Assembly: GCA_023362775.1 (NCBI GenBank)
Contig: JALMGJ010000002.1
Location: 74,439,414 to 74,503,413, forward strand
Direction of reading: 5' to 3'
Origin: Charina bottae
Lineage: Eukaryota > Chordata > Lepidosauria > Squamata > Charinaidae
Length of the DNA stretch: 64,000 nucleotides
Shown: piece after piece, positions 52,001-54,930 of the stretch
Numbering within the stretch: position 1 is the first letter of the stretch
Layout of the letters: every line of letters begins with the position of its first letter
The notes under the pieces: generated by a model
The model's database searches: none
Told to the model about the DNA's origin: nothing
What the model saw: only the letters and a program-made list of their open reading frames with translations
Program-made: the position numbers and the translations under genes

Positions 52001-52691
52001 GTAAGTGACAGAAGACCAGCCTTAAATGATATGCGACTTTGAGACCTGAAGCCTAAAACTGTGTGAGTAGTGCATAGTATTTTTAGATAAATTTTCTATT
52101 TCAATAGAGTAGGATTTTTCTCTTCTTAATGTAGTTCTTATAGAAAACGATGAAAAGGATGAGGAGGACATGTCTCTGGATTCAGGGGATGAAGCATCAC
52201 AAATAGAAGTTTGCAATGATGCCTCAAAATATGATTCCCATTTGGAAGATTTTCAGACAGAGACCAAAGGACCACACGGAACAGACTCTAAGCAAAACTC
52301 TCAAAATGATGCACTGCTGTCTTCTGAAGAACAACACTTCTCTCTGACAGAAAAGACTTCTAAAATTGTCATGCAAGATATACAGCCAGTTACTCCTGTT
52401 TCAACTACGTGCTCTGCTGAAGGGGAGAGAACTAATTCAGCTGAACAAGTCCCTGTCAGCTTTCAGATGTTCAATAGACAGTTAAGTGTGCCCCATCAGT
52501 TCAGTCATTTTAACGTTCTCACTCATCAGACGTTTTTGGGAACAACATACCCTATGTCTACCAGTCAAAAACAGGAAAGTGGAAATTACTTTCTGACGGC
52601 CTATAGTCAGAACATGGATATGGACCAGTCTTCATCTTCATTGAATAATATCAGTTGTGATTCTTTGAGGCCATTTCCCAAACAGAATTAA
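3627..52691 (+). CDS. TASOR: TASOR (FAM208A), HUSH complex scaffold; 3' sixteen exons
   Basis: TASOR is the nuclear scaffold that joins MPP8 and periphilin in the HUSH complex, which directs H3K9me3 silencing of retroelements and other long intronless transcribed DNA. Sixteen exons (3627-3732, 5590-5693, 18114-18217, 18371-18443, 18553-18627, 27871-28554, 28841-29241, 31230-31377, 33669-33725, 46773-47713, 48528-48650, 49335-49494, 50629-50737, 51108-51286, 51382-51540, 52135-52691) join in frame, all with AG/GT borders, giving about 1,325 residues. As I recall, human TASOR is about 1,670 residues, so the N terminus is upstream. Recognition rests on the pseudo-PARP C-terminal part (KASYTLWKGQLL), the ENDEKDEEDMSLDSGDE acidic block and the HQFSHFNVLTHQTFLGT motif near the C terminus. 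The C-terminal motifs favour TASOR over the paralogue TASOR2. Confidence 0.93.
4028..4390 (+). mobile_element. Sauria-type tRNA SINE, copy A
   Basis: The tRNA-like head has an A box (GGCTCAGCGGGTAAGATG) and a B box (GGTTCGAATCC). The body matches the two other copies at 31748 and 43458, and the 3' end is GGAACCTTTACCTTTACC. A 16-bp target duplication, TAGAGAATATACAATA, lies at 4028-4043. Its partner is at 4601-4616, beyond a MITE that inserted exactly at the SINE tail. This family is characteristic of squamates. Confidence 0.9.
4391..4597. mobile_element. hAT-type MITE, copy 1 (family M)
   Basis: A 207-bp element with terminal inverted repeats CAGTGCTTTCCAAACTG and CAGTTTGGAAAGCTATG. It is flanked by the 8-bp duplication CTTTAGAG at 4383-4390 and 4598-4605. 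The interior is CpG- and GC-rich with no coding capacity. An 8-bp duplication with CAG...CTG ends indicates the hAT superfamily. Seven copies of this family, here called M, occur in the window. Confidence 0.85.
4825..5040 (-). repeat. Old tRNA-type SINE, - strand, diverged
   Basis: Contains the frame common to a squamate SINE group: CCCAGTTCTCCTACAGG, CAACAACTCTACGAGATG, GGGCTGAGAGAGAGTGG, then CCAGTCTAAGTCCAACACTG near the tRNA-like end. Best related to 48060-48275. Divergence is high and the borders are approximate. Confidence 0.5.
5590..5693 (+). CDS. TASOR: TASOR exon, pseudo-PARP region
   Basis: Pyrimidine-rich acceptor (TCTTCTTCTTTGACCACTAG) and donor GTAAGA. One base completes the Leu codon split with the previous exon. 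It encodes PEKLDVEMVMSFENLAQKF and onward. It ends after the first base of a Val codon that the 18114 exon completes, across an intron of 12.4 kb. Confidence 0.88.
5782..6319. mobile_element. hAT-type nonautonomous DNA transposon with nested MITE
   Basis: Ends are CAGCCTTTCTCAACCTTTTG and the inverse GGTCGAGAAACCCTG. The 8-bp duplication is GTTTAGAG (5774-5781) and TTTTAGAG (6320-6327), matching at seven positions. The interior has the AGGAACCC / GGGAACCCCTG pattern and no ORF. It is split by a family M MITE at 5944-6164, leaving about 317 bp of its own sequence. Confidence 0.8.
5944..6164. mobile_element. hAT-type MITE, copy 2 (family M), nested
   Basis: 221 bp with termini CAGTGCTTTCCAAACTG and CAGTTTGGAAAGCTATG. 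Flanks are TTTTAAAC at 5936-5943 and TTTTAAAG at 6165-6172. It lies inside the hAT element 5782-6319, so it is the younger insertion. Confidence 0.83.
6328..6906. other. TASOR intron, nothing recognised
   Basis: AT-rich sequence with no supported exon, RNA gene or named repeat. Confidence 0.5.
6935..7263 (-). mobile_element. L2-like LINE 3' end (left arm copy)
   Basis: On the - strand this is a 3'-terminal fragment of the CR1/L2-group LINE seen in full at 21570-26189. It has the 3' hairpin CCGCCCATCTCCC...CTGGGCGG at 6961-6993 and the C-terminal coding remnant around 7120-7260. Its mirror copy is at 10545-10870. Confidence 0.85.
7850..8523 (+). mobile_element. Old RTE-clade LINE remnant (RT region)
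   Basis: Translation with frameshifts aligns to the BovB reverse transcriptase. The segment TQWPADRMRSVYISMPKKGD (7970-8030) corresponds to TQQWPQDWKRSVYVPIPKKG at 20832, and GEAQGCMLS near 8400 corresponds to GVRQGCILS. It is far more diverged than the other BovB copies, so it is an older insertion. The element resumes in the spacer after a 146-bp interruption. Confidence 0.7.
8520..8585 (+). mobile_element. Penelope-type 3' tail fragment
   Basis: TTGACATGATTCAAGCTACA followed by GACAATTCCACCTGGATGAC matches the end of the foldback element at 17742-18018 and the piece at 10930-10958. It interrupts the RTE remnant, and the preceding 123 bp (8401-8523) reappear as a direct repeat at 8673-8795. 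Confidence 0.6.
8670..9140 (+). mobile_element. Inverted-repeat spacer: RTE remnant C-terminal part
   Basis: The spacer opens with a direct repeat of 8401-8523 and then continues the RTE reading. CACTTTGCTGATGACACTAT gives a degraded ADD motif. At 8895-9010 the translation INPEFSLKGQ...YFGHMQRFSSLGKVEGKRKRG matches the BovB C-terminal motif INPDCSLEGQ...YFGHLMRREDSLEKT. It therefore carries the single-copy 3' part of the element whose middle lies in the arms. Confidence 0.7.
9141..10898 (-). repeat. Right arm of the 1.76 kb inverted repeat
   Basis: Reverse complement of 6907-8669 with the same internal order. Coordinates pair to a constant sum of 17810 inside the arms and 17805 at the outer end, which reflects the single 5-bp length difference. 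The outer end is followed by AT-rich DNA and a Penelope-type tail at 10930-10958. Confidence 0.95.
10545..10870 (+). mobile_element. L2-like LINE 3' end (right arm copy)
   Basis: Mirror of 6935-7263, here on the + strand. It has the C-terminal coding remnant followed by the 3' hairpin CCGCCCAGAGTTCCCC...GGGCGG at about 10811-10844. Confidence 0.85.
10930..10958 (+). mobile_element. Penelope-type 3' terminus (fragment)
   Basis: AGAAATCCAGTTGACATGAT followed by TCAAGCTATAG is the terminal sequence of the foldback element at 17742-18018. Here it abuts the right arm of the large inverted repeat. Confidence 0.6.
10959..11306. other. TASOR intron, nothing recognised
   Basis: AT-rich sequence without a supported feature. 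Confidence 0.4.
11307..11537 (+). repeat. Left arm of a second inverted repeat (231 bp)
   Basis: Reverse complement of 12705-12935 with no net length difference: coordinates sum to 24242 at both ends. The only mismatch I saw is one base near 11445. The sequence itself is AT-rich and unassigned. Confidence 0.93.
11538..12388. other. Spacer of the second inverted repeat, unassigned
   Basis: AT-rich intronic sequence with no coding signal that I can support. Confidence 0.4.
12389..12522 (+). repeat. (CTTTT)n to (CTTT)n microsatellite
   Basis: About 18 pentamers of CTTTT run into about 12 tetramers of CTTT. The tract is pure polypyrimidine on the + strand. Confidence 0.97.
12628..12707 (+). repeat. 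(TG)n / (TATG)n / (CATA)n microsatellite
   Basis: Alternating GTGTGTATG units pass into CATA and then TATG tetranucleotides. The CATA and TATG tracts are complementary and can pair. Confidence 0.9.
12705..12935 (-). repeat. Right arm of the second inverted repeat
   Basis: Reverse complement of 11307-11537. It lies between two microsatellites, (TATG)n on its left and (TC)n(TA)n on its right. Confidence 0.93.
12936..13001 (+). repeat. (TC)n(TA)n microsatellite
   Basis: About 16 TC units followed by about 16 TA units, starting exactly at the edge of the right arm of the inverted repeat. Confidence 0.95.
13351..14415 (-). mobile_element. Probable L1-type LINE 5' UTR and ORF1 fragment
   Basis: On the - strand an ATG at 13729-13731 opens 126 codons (MEDFKQTFSEFQQDFKQF...) rich in Lys, Glu and Leu, resembling the coiled-coil start of an L1 ORF1. 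Upstream of it, at 14380-14410, the - strand reads GGAGACATGGCGGACTG, as expected for a LINE 5' end. No nucleic-acid-binding domain is recognisable. The assignment is an inference from layout and composition; a host gene fragment is not excluded. Confidence 0.4.
14416..15985. other. TASOR intron, unassigned
   Basis: Moderate GC content. A - strand ORF at 15207-15461 has no motif that I can defend. No clear repeat borders are visible. Confidence 0.4.
15989..16040 (+). repeat. (TC)n microsatellite
   Basis: About 26 uninterrupted TC units. Confidence 0.97.
16052..16275 (-). mobile_element. tRNA-derived SINE, family S, - strand
   Basis: Read on the - strand it begins AGAGCCAGTTTGGTCTAGTG (A-box-like, tRNA head), then GAGTTCTGGTTCC (B-box-like), then TGGGTGACCTTGGGC, and ends in an AT-rich tail near 16060. 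Heads of the same type occur at 19815, 29858 and 39708. Confidence 0.75.
16276..17727. other. TASOR intron, unassigned; possible LTR remnant
   Basis: Around 16870-17110 there is a TATA-like CTATATAATCC, then TTCAATAAATAAAC, then an end in TTACA. This is suggestive of an LTR R-U5 region but lacks matched ends or a target duplication. A - strand ORF at 17106-17360 has no recognised domain. Confidence 0.3.
17742..18018. mobile_element. Penelope-derived foldback element with 14-bp target duplication
   Basis: 277 bp flanked by the 14-bp duplication TCTCTTACCTTATG (17728-17741 and 18019-18032). Arms 17777-17888 and 17907-18018 are inverted copies with one mismatch, separated by an 18-bp loop. Each arm is a Penelope-like 3' end with the stem GCTCCTT...AAGGAGC, then GAAACGTTTCC and the terminal CAGTTGACATGATTCAAGC. 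The left end carries 35 extra bases. The TSD shows it inserted as a unit. It has no coding capacity. Confidence 0.85.
18114..18217 (+). CDS. TASOR: TASOR exon, pseudo-PARP region
   Basis: Acceptor TTTTTTTCCCCTATATTCTCAG and donor GTGAGT. Two bases complete the Val codon begun at 5693. It encodes FKNGMYCSLYEVVEKTRSG and onward and ends in phase 0 at NL. Confidence 0.9.
18371..18443 (+). CDS. TASOR: TASOR exon, pseudo-PARP region
   Basis: Acceptor TTTTTTTGTAG and donor GTATGC. A short 73-nt exon starting in phase 0, encoding VILKPLVDGGYLLLLSPYQ and onward. The intron to the next exon is only 109 bp. Confidence 0.9.
18553..18627 (+). CDS. TASOR: TASOR exon, end of pseudo-PARP region
   Basis: Acceptor TTTTAATTAG and donor GTAATT. 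75 nt, starting after one base of an Asp codon. It encodes NRTGRPRVLQALFLFRKPRN and onward, leaving one base for the Val codon completed at 27871 across a 9.2 kb intron. Confidence 0.88.
18825..18895 (+). mobile_element. L2-like LINE 3' terminal stub
   Basis: Contains CCAGAGTCCCCTCTGTGGGG, then AGATGGGCGGTGATATAAGT, and a (AAAT)n tail. Only the last ~70 bp of the element are present. Confidence 0.7.
19583..19815 (-). mobile_element. tRNA-derived SINE, family S, - strand
   Basis: The tRNA-like head is at 19740-19815 on the - strand. The tail region TTTGCCATTGCCTGCTTCC and GACTCCTGCTGACTGCCTG matches 29642-29858 and 39495-39708. Confidence 0.8.
20018..20306. mobile_element. hAT-type MITE, copy 3 (family M)
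   Basis: 289 bp with ends CAGGGCTTTCCAAAG and CAGTTTGGAAAGCTCTG. Perfect 8-bp duplication GTCTAGGA at 20010-20017 and 20307-20314. The interior is extremely rich in CG dinucleotides (GGCGGCGCGCGCGC type) and therefore opens spurious ORFs on both strands. Confidence 0.9.
20540..21569 (+). mobile_element. BovB LINE, 5' segment of a split copy
   Basis: An open stretch of 305 codons (20658-21575) encodes BovB RT: IPKKGNAKECSNYRT, QAGFRRGRGTRDQ, YFCFIDYAKAFDCVDHNK, RQGCILSP and the catalytic YADD at 21417-21428. The copy is cut at 21569 inside the SWQI motif by a 4.6 kb L2-like LINE and resumes at 26190. The BovB family is known for patchy distribution and horizontal transfer among squamates, ruminants and ticks. 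Confidence 0.93.
21570..22900 (+). promoter_or_regulatory. 5' UTR / internal promoter region of the L2-like LINE
   Basis: GC-rich leader before the endonuclease region. It opens with CCAAGATGGCGACCGC, a match to the YY1 core AAGATGGC. At 22020-22115 it holds five tandem units of the type GGGACAAACAACCCC with long C tracts. No protein-coding role is apparent. Confidence 0.6.
22926..22972 (+). repeat. Perfect 20-bp hairpin inside the L2-like LINE
   Basis: Arms 22926-22945 and 22953-22972 are exact reverse complements (GGAGAAGGGGACCTTTGCCC and its inverse) around a 7-base loop AAATCCA. It lies just upstream of the endonuclease domain. Confidence 0.95.
26190..26820 (+). mobile_element. BovB LINE, 3' segment of the split copy
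   Basis: Resumes the BovB frame at EGEEMEAVTDFIFLGSKITA and runs through MYGCESWTIRKAERRRIDAF to the 3' tail AGTCGGACACGACTAAACG with ACAACAACAACA. There is a stop at 26598-26600 (HLM followed by TGA). Together with 20540-21569 it makes one interrupted copy. Confidence 0.93.
26821..27870. other. TASOR intron, unassigned
   Basis: AT-rich, no supported feature apart from the acceptor of the next exon. Confidence 0.4.
27871..28554 (+). CDS. TASOR: TASOR large exon following the pseudo-PARP domain
   Basis: 684 nt; acceptor TCTGAACATAG, donor GTAAGA. It starts by completing a Val codon (HKNDQKSENTLVLDE...). The first half is ordered, with LPRFIQSLHYAYVHSRKD and HLESCLHSYIFGSEAYQIP. In human TASOR this part follows the pseudo-PARP domain and falls about where the SPOC-like region is described. 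The second half (FTRRKAGKRNGSK... RRKRKLESKGESPQKQLK) is basic and low in complexity, with nuclear-localisation-like clusters. Confidence 0.93.
28841..29241 (+). CDS. TASOR: TASOR exon with tandem NAG acceptor
   Basis: 401 nt from the second AG of CCCCCAGCAG. Using the first AG (exon from 28838) adds one Ala in frame. It encodes FLDDRAPESLLSVIADLGG, SGVLKLLSDVLTNADFQTAK and LIKQPSLENYSRQTAEY, then an acidic, proline-rich stretch. It ends in phase 0, donor GTAAGA. Confidence 0.92.
29528..29640 (-). mobile_element. L2-like LINE 3' terminal stub, - strand
   Basis: Only the 3' hairpin CCGCCCATCTCCCCC...CCTGGGCGG and the A-rich tail region remain. It is directly followed by a SINE. Confidence 0.75.
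29642..29858 (-). mobile_element. tRNA-derived SINE, family S, - strand
   Basis: The - strand head GAGAGCCAGTTTGGTGTGGTGG is followed by TCACCC/CCTTGGGCC and GGCAATGGCAAACCACTTC. The tail ends at GAGTCAGTGTTAGCTCC on the + strand near 29655. It abuts an L2-like 3' stub. Confidence 0.85.
29859..31229. other. TASOR intron, unassigned
   Basis: No recognised feature beyond a short CA-rich tract near 31120-31160. Confidence 0.4.
31230..31377 (+). CDS. TASOR: TASOR exon
   Basis: 148 nt; acceptor TTTATTTAG, donor GTGAGT. It encodes ETSTGSISSVDGFASPCPST and onward, ending TEIHWKLIPIT plus one base. Ser/Thr-rich, likely disordered. Confidence 0.9.
31748..32082 (+). mobile_element. Sauria-type tRNA SINE, copy B
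   Basis: A box TGGCTCAGTGGGTAAGACG and B box GGTTCGAATCC, ending in GGAACCTTTACCTTTTT. Perfect 13-bp duplication TATGTTGGATGTA at 31735-31747 and 32083-32095. Confidence 0.95.
32096..32704. other. TASOR intron, unassigned
   Basis: No recognised feature. Confidence 0.4.
32713..33045. mobile_element. hAT-type nonautonomous element
   Basis: 333 bp with ends CAGTGATGGCAAACG and the inverse GGTTCGCCATCACTG. Perfect 8-bp duplication TGCTAGTT at 32705-32712 and 33046-33053. No ORF. It belongs to a different hAT family from M and from 5782-6319. Confidence 0.9.
33669..33725 (+). CDS. TASOR: TASOR 57-nt symmetric (possible cassette) exon
   Basis: Acceptor CTGCTCTCCCTCAG and donor GTGAGA. It encodes GVGRVPEDQLRKHGDNQT with split Gly codons at both ends. 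Because both borders are phase 1, joining 31377 directly to 46773 also stays in frame, so the exon can be skipped. It is supported by splice sites and phase rather than by strong homology. Confidence 0.72.
33726..34944. other. TASOR intron, unassigned
   Basis: AT-rich, no recognised feature. A short GCTT / CAGT repeat begins at about 34920. Confidence 0.4.
34945..34968 (+). repeat. (CAGT)n microsatellite
   Basis: Five to six CAGT units, just outside the 3' end of a Penelope fragment. Confidence 0.85.
34995..35643 (-). mobile_element. Penelope-like element, GIY-YIG end and 3' terminus
   Basis: On the - strand the translation (frameshifts and stops present) gives GVIYNIQCKDCNSHYVGQTG then RRLAERIHEHQLAVRR. 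This is the GIY-YIG endonuclease with paired cysteines typical of Penelope-like elements (35500-35630). The 3' end holds CTGAAGATGTTGCC...GGCAATGAAACGTCTGC, then the terminal CAGAGAGCACCAAGGACTCC near 35000. The copy is 5'-truncated at about 35643. Confidence 0.88.
35650..37060 (-). mobile_element. Old CR1 LINE fragment
   Basis: The + strand carries the reverse complement of classic CR1 coding sequence: GTTTAACTATGCTTTGAATA, TTTATCTGTCCTGAATCTCT, GAGCTCTACAATATCTTTCT, GGAATTGTACATAATATTCT and, at 36905-37040, CCCTATTCTATGGCTGCTGA then CATGCTTGCTGATGCCCTCA. It is strongly diverged and interrupted by MITE copy 4. Confidence 0.8.
36293..36529. mobile_element. hAT-type MITE, copy 4 (family M), nested in CR1
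   Basis: 237 bp with ends CATAGCTTTCCAAACTG and CAGTTTGGAAAGCACTG. Perfect 8-bp duplication CTCTAGAA at 36285-36292 and 36530-36537. Orientation is opposite to copies 1-3. Confidence 0.9.
37068..37245 (+). mobile_element. tRNA-derived SINE, family S-like, + strand, diverged
   Basis: Head TTGGTGTAGTGTTTAAAGGC, then GGGAAGACCTGAGTTC (B-box-like), then CTGGCAAACCACTTCC and CCAATAAAACTGCATGGACC. Same architecture as family S in the opposite orientation. Confidence 0.6.
37573..38320 (+). mobile_element. L2-like LINE 3' part
   Basis: + strand copy matching 25400-26160. CAGCTTCAGGTTGTGCATCA corresponds to CAGCTTCGGGTTGTGCGCCA. DYYNALCVGLPLK matches DYCNVLYMGLPLK at 25525, and the 3' end has CTGCCCAGAGTC...GATGGGTGG. 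The ORF is broken. 38321-38432 is unassigned. Confidence 0.85.
38433..39196 (-). mobile_element. Solo LTR of an endogenous retrovirus-like element
   Basis: 764 bp bounded by perfect inverted ends TGTTGGAAGG and CCTTCCAACA, with a 4-bp duplication ACTA at 38429-38432 and 39197-39200. On the - strand a TATA box (CTCTATATAAGG, complement of 38590-38602) precedes an AATAAA signal (complement of 38515-38520) by about 70 bp, as expected for U3-R-U5. No internal viral genes are present. A 4-bp TSD and TG...CA ends fit a retroviral LTR, and recombination between two LTRs is the usual origin of solo forms. Confidence 0.85.
39495..39708 (-). mobile_element. tRNA-derived SINE, family S, - strand
   Basis: + strand text GTGCCTTTGAGTCAGTTTGA, GGTTTGCCATTGCCTCC, CCCAAGGTCACTC and CACTACACCAAACTGGCTCT. 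Same family as 19583 and 29642. Confidence 0.85.
39709..40255. other. TASOR intron, unassigned
   Basis: No recognised feature. Confidence 0.4.
40256..40335. mobile_element. hAT-type MITE, truncated copy (family M)
   Basis: Only the left terminus CAGAGCTTTCCAAACTGTGT and about 60 bp of decayed GTGTGTCG-type interior can be recognised. The other end is missing. Confidence 0.65.
40336..41519. other. TASOR intron, unassigned
   Basis: Contains a (TA)n run at 40946-40967. Nothing else recognised. Confidence 0.4.
41541..43224 (-). mobile_element. L1 LINE, 5'-truncated ORF2 C-terminal part
   Basis: - strand insertion flanked by a perfect 21-bp duplication (41520-41540 and 43225-43245). Reading the - strand: KFIWQGKKPRIKYKLLQDAK, then RRLGLPDLKLYFDACCLLWM (42950-43100), then the Cys/His region [20 protein letters not shown] (42110-42180). 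This order is that of the L1 ORF2 C-terminal domain. The frame is broken several times. A T-rich (A tail) end is at 41541. Confidence 0.93.
43458..43787 (+). mobile_element. Sauria-type tRNA SINE, copy C
   Basis: A box TGGCTCAGTGGGTAAGACG and B box GGTTCGAATCC, tail GGTACCTTTACCTT. Perfect 13-bp duplication TATTTCTGTCTAA at 43445-43457 and 43788-43800. All three Sauria copies point in the same direction as TASOR. Confidence 0.95.
43977..44246. mobile_element. hAT-type MITE, copy 5 (family M, hairpin subtype)
   Basis: 270 bp with ends CAGGGCTTTCCAAAG and CAGTTTGGAAAGCTCTG. Perfect 8-bp duplication ACTTAAAG at 43969-43976 and 44247-44254. The interior contains a perfect 17-bp hairpin (44139-44155 with 44160-44176, AACCCGGAAGCGCTGAT) and repeated GGCGACACACC units. 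Confidence 0.92.
44255..45479. other. TASOR intron, unassigned
   Basis: No recognised feature. One small perfect palindrome GTCCTAAATTAGTTAGGAC lies near 45131. Confidence 0.4.
45480..45810 (-). mobile_element. L2-like LINE 3' fragment, - strand, diverged
   Basis: Matches the - strand 3' pattern: GACTCTGGACGGCTTACATT (eroded hairpin), CTGGGGGGATGCTATTCCAG, GTAGGTGCTATGACAGAGAA. More diverged than the 55-58 kb copies. Confidence 0.75.
46552..46630 (+). repeat. (GTATA)n microsatellite
   Basis: About 16 perfect copies of a 5-bp unit, 140 bp upstream of a TASOR exon. Confidence 0.97.
46773..47713 (+). CDS. TASOR: TASOR largest exon
   Basis: 941 nt; acceptor CAACTTTTCTTGTTTAG, donor GTAAGC. It completes a Gly codon and encodes LKSQDELLAYSPPKDAFEHD and onward. 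An amphipathic stretch, SAQERVMRLSEFICLQASD, is followed by an acidic disordered segment. The exon ends with ordered sequence AGFISQLRPEVFDSIFKIIE. The last part probably opens the folded C-terminal region. No frame breaks. Confidence 0.94.
47714..48527. other. TASOR intron with old SINE
   Basis: A diverged tRNA-type SINE on the - strand covers about 48060-48275 (ATCCCACCTTTCTCCAAGAG, CAACCCTGTGAGGCAGGGTG, CCAGTCTTAGTCCAACA). The remainder is unassigned. Confidence 0.5.
48528..48650 (+). CDS. TASOR: TASOR exon, C-terminal folded region
   Basis: 123 nt, phase 0 at both ends; acceptor TTGGTTTAG, donor GTAAAT. It encodes EYLTKLGNTECHPEQFLRRR and AELDKLLVIIQNEDIANLIH. From here to 51540 lies the region described in human TASOR as PIN-like. 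I infer this from position and sequence order. Confidence 0.92.
48651..49334. other. TASOR intron, unassigned
   Basis: No recognised feature. Confidence 0.4.
49335..49494 (+). CDS. TASOR: TASOR exon, C-terminal folded region
   Basis: 160 nt; acceptor CTTTCTTTAAATAG, donor GTAAGG. It encodes IPCLVSLKRLSCVSFAGVES then LDDVKNHTYNDLFVSGGFIV. It ends with one base of an Asp codon. Confidence 0.93.
49495..50628. other. TASOR intron, unassigned
   Basis: AT-rich, no recognised feature. Confidence 0.4.
50629..50737 (+). CDS. TASOR: TASOR exon, C-terminal folded region
   Basis: 109 nt; acceptor TTTTCAAAATTAG, donor GTATGT. It encodes KLNEFLKFLGELSTPGGKWQ then WKIHCKIQKKLKELV and ends with two bases of an Arg codon. 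GGKWQWKIHCKIQKKLKEL is a highly conserved TASOR block. Confidence 0.95.
51108..51286 (+). CDS. TASOR: TASOR exon, C-terminal folded region
   Basis: 179 nt; acceptor TTTTTCTTCCAATAG, donor GTAGAA. It encodes TNKNAMNLLALLSAYQKKDM, MAYHSCDSQTRSPPELECLI and RLQAQNMQQRHVVFLT, among the most conserved parts of TASOR. Confidence 0.95.
51382..51540 (+). CDS. TASOR: TASOR exon, end of C-terminal folded region
   Basis: 159 nt; acceptor CCCTCTTTGCTTAG, donor GTAATA. It encodes KNVSTFASYADNGIVVTTVS and FLHSFKSLVGYHNSITEES. The ADNGIVVTT beta-strand and following helix suit the last strand of a PIN-like fold. Confidence 0.94.
51541..52134. other. TASOR intron, unassigned
   Basis: No recognised feature. 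Confidence 0.4.
52135..52691 (+). CDS. TASOR: TASOR terminal coding exon and stop
   Basis: 557 nt ending in TAA at 52689-52691; acceptor TTCTTAATGTAG. It opens with the acidic ENDEKDEEDMSLDSGDE, passes through a Ser/Thr-rich disordered stretch and contains SHFNVLTHQTFLGTTYP near the C terminus. The open frame runs through the joined exon without breaks. Confidence 0.95.
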
Positions 52692-52890
52692 GCAAAGCAG
52701 AAATGTGGTTTTTTTAAAATATTTGTTGCGGACTTTAAAAAAAAGTGAATTAACCATTTCTATTCTCTGATCTAAACATTTCTTGTCTCTTATCTCAGAT
52801 GTTTTCATGTTTATTTAAATCATGAATGGTCTGTACCAGGTGAAGCACCTGAAGTTTGAAATAAATATATATATTTTTAACATATATTGT
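52692..52890 (+). other. TASOR: TASOR 3' UTR (short form)
   Basis: The first canonical AATAAA after the stop is at 52860-52865, followed by T-rich sequence at 52870-52885. A second AATAAA at 53225-53230 could give a longer 3' UTR. Confidence 0.6.
52860..52865 (+). terminator. Candidate TASOR polyadenylation signal
   Basis: AATAAA 169 bp after the stop, with a T-rich downstream element. The alternative is at 53225-53230. Confidence 0.6.
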
Positions 52891-54716
52891 ACTTGAATGA
52901 ACTTGTTTGTTGGCACTTCTAAGTTTTACATTTTGTAGTTCATGTGTTATTAAGACTCCAGCTTGAAGTCTAACTTAATGTAATTTGAATGTTTGCCTGA
53001 AGCATACAGTATGTGAAAGGGGAAGGGTTTGTTTTTAATGCAAAGTGTAAAAGGACATTCAAACCACTTTTTCTTTATAATAGCTGTTATGTACATATGT
53101 GAATGTTTTGTATAAAACCTTTCTATAGCTTTAAAGCCAACTCTAGTTACTTCATCAAATATCCTGGATTTTTGGTTACATACCTTAGTTAGAATAAACA
53201 GTAGGTACAGTTCATTTTGAAATGAATAAAAAAAGTTGTCCAGAGAGGACTTAGTAGCAAGTTGCATTCTGTTGTGTCATCTGTTTCCATGAAATAGATG
53301 CAGCCAAGAGGGTTATTTATCATTATCGCTATAAATCAAGTTACCTTCTCTTATCATCAAGTTCTGCAATTACCAAAAGTACATAATACTCTGATTAGTA
53401 TCCCAAGTTCAAAGCTCTTTTTTATCAGCATAGTAATACTAAATCGGGGTATTTCTGATAGAAAACTTAAAATTCTATATAGACATACCGTAGGTGCACT
53501 GGCTTCACTGACATCAAGGGAGTTAAGAATAGCTCTGCGTTGAATTACTGTCATAATATACTCTTGTATCCCTGAATTTGGAATTCTTTATTAAAACATT
53601 TCATAACGGAATAGAATGCTGCCATTATATTTTACAGACTATGAATATGAACTGTAAGGGCTTTGCACTGTTAACTGCATATAAAATCCCTCAAGGAATC
53701 GGCAGCGTTCTTGATCTGTTATAAGGTAGAACAATGCAATTAATGCATAACACGGAAGAATTTGTTTTGTGTTGATCATACTGTCTGCCATAAGTGGCAC
53801 CTAAAGTCACGTATAATAGAAAATAAAATGGGCTAAAATATGATAAATTTCTGTTACAGATTTGATTGGAAAGCAGGAATAGATGCAGAGAGCATAAATA
53901 ATTTAAAGCTTTAAAGTAGGCATTCAGTCCCAAATGTTTTAAATGGTGAGCACATTTGAAATTTTTAGAGTGTATTGTATTCAGTCACAAAATGATTACA
54001 GTGGGGTTTGCTTATCCATGAAATAGTTGCAGTGATGGACATGACTGGTCATCACACACACCCTTTAGCAGGAGGCAAACCGGTTAGGGTATACTTACCC
54101 TATTCCCCAAAATTACCTTTCTTTTGTTTGGCAAGTAAGAACACTTCCAAGCAAAAAGCTCTGAGTTGCACCCTTTAACCATTTTCATTTTCTAAAAATG
54201 CCTATTTCGGTTATATAGTATACAGAGCATTTGGGCCATAAAGATAATGCTGTAACTAATGGTGTTCTGCAGGTTGTAAACTATTATTTCTATTTTATCT
54301 TAGGGTGGGGCTTATTTGCCAGGGGACCCAAGCCTTAAAGGGAGGAGCAAACCAACAGTGATGGTGGTTGAAAATGTGGTTTGGATACAAGATAAGGAAG
54401 GAAAGAAATAGAATTATCTGTAAAGCAATACTGGAAAAAGTAGTGGGCAAGCTAAAATGACTAGCAGCCTGAATTTTTAACAATGGAAATAAGAAATTTA
54501 AGGAGAATAACAAAGAATGTGTTAATATTGGGCATGTAAGATGTAATATGTATTTAGAGGAACAGGGACAGGGTTTTAAATTGACATATCTAGTGAGGGG
54601 CTGGTTGCAGAAGAGGATGTCTAGAGAATACTTATGTAAGTCTGTGGTAGAAGTCATAAAATGACCAGAGATGTCAACAAGATATATAGAACCTGCTTTT
54701 TAGAAGAATCAAAATA
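52891..54716. other. Downstream of TASOR, unassigned
   Basis: Possible long 3' UTR in its first part. No ORF or repeat that I recognise. Confidence 0.4.
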
Positions 54717-54930
54717 CAGGTAGTCCTTATTTAGCAACCACAATTGGGACCAACAACTCAGTTGTTAAGCAAAGCGGTTGCTAAGTGAAACTGGCTGTGC
54801 TTATGATCTTACTTCAGCTTTCCTTTGCTTTACAGACCTGCGAAGGTCATAAATGTGAGCATTGGTCATAAAGTTACTTTTTCATCATCGTAACTGCAAC
54901 GAGACAGTTGCTAAACAAGAACTACTTGTG
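54717..54930. mobile_element. Tigger/pogo-like nonautonomous DNA element
   Basis: Left end CAGGTAGTCCTTATTTAGCAAC after TA. The right end read on the - strand, CAAGTAGTTCTTGTTTAGCA, matches it at most positions. The interior repeats GGTTGCTAAGTGA / GGTCATAAATGTGAGC motifs. A TA target and TIRs of this type fit the Tc1/mariner superfamily. The right TA lies two bases beyond the TIR, so the border there is approximate. Confidence 0.65.
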
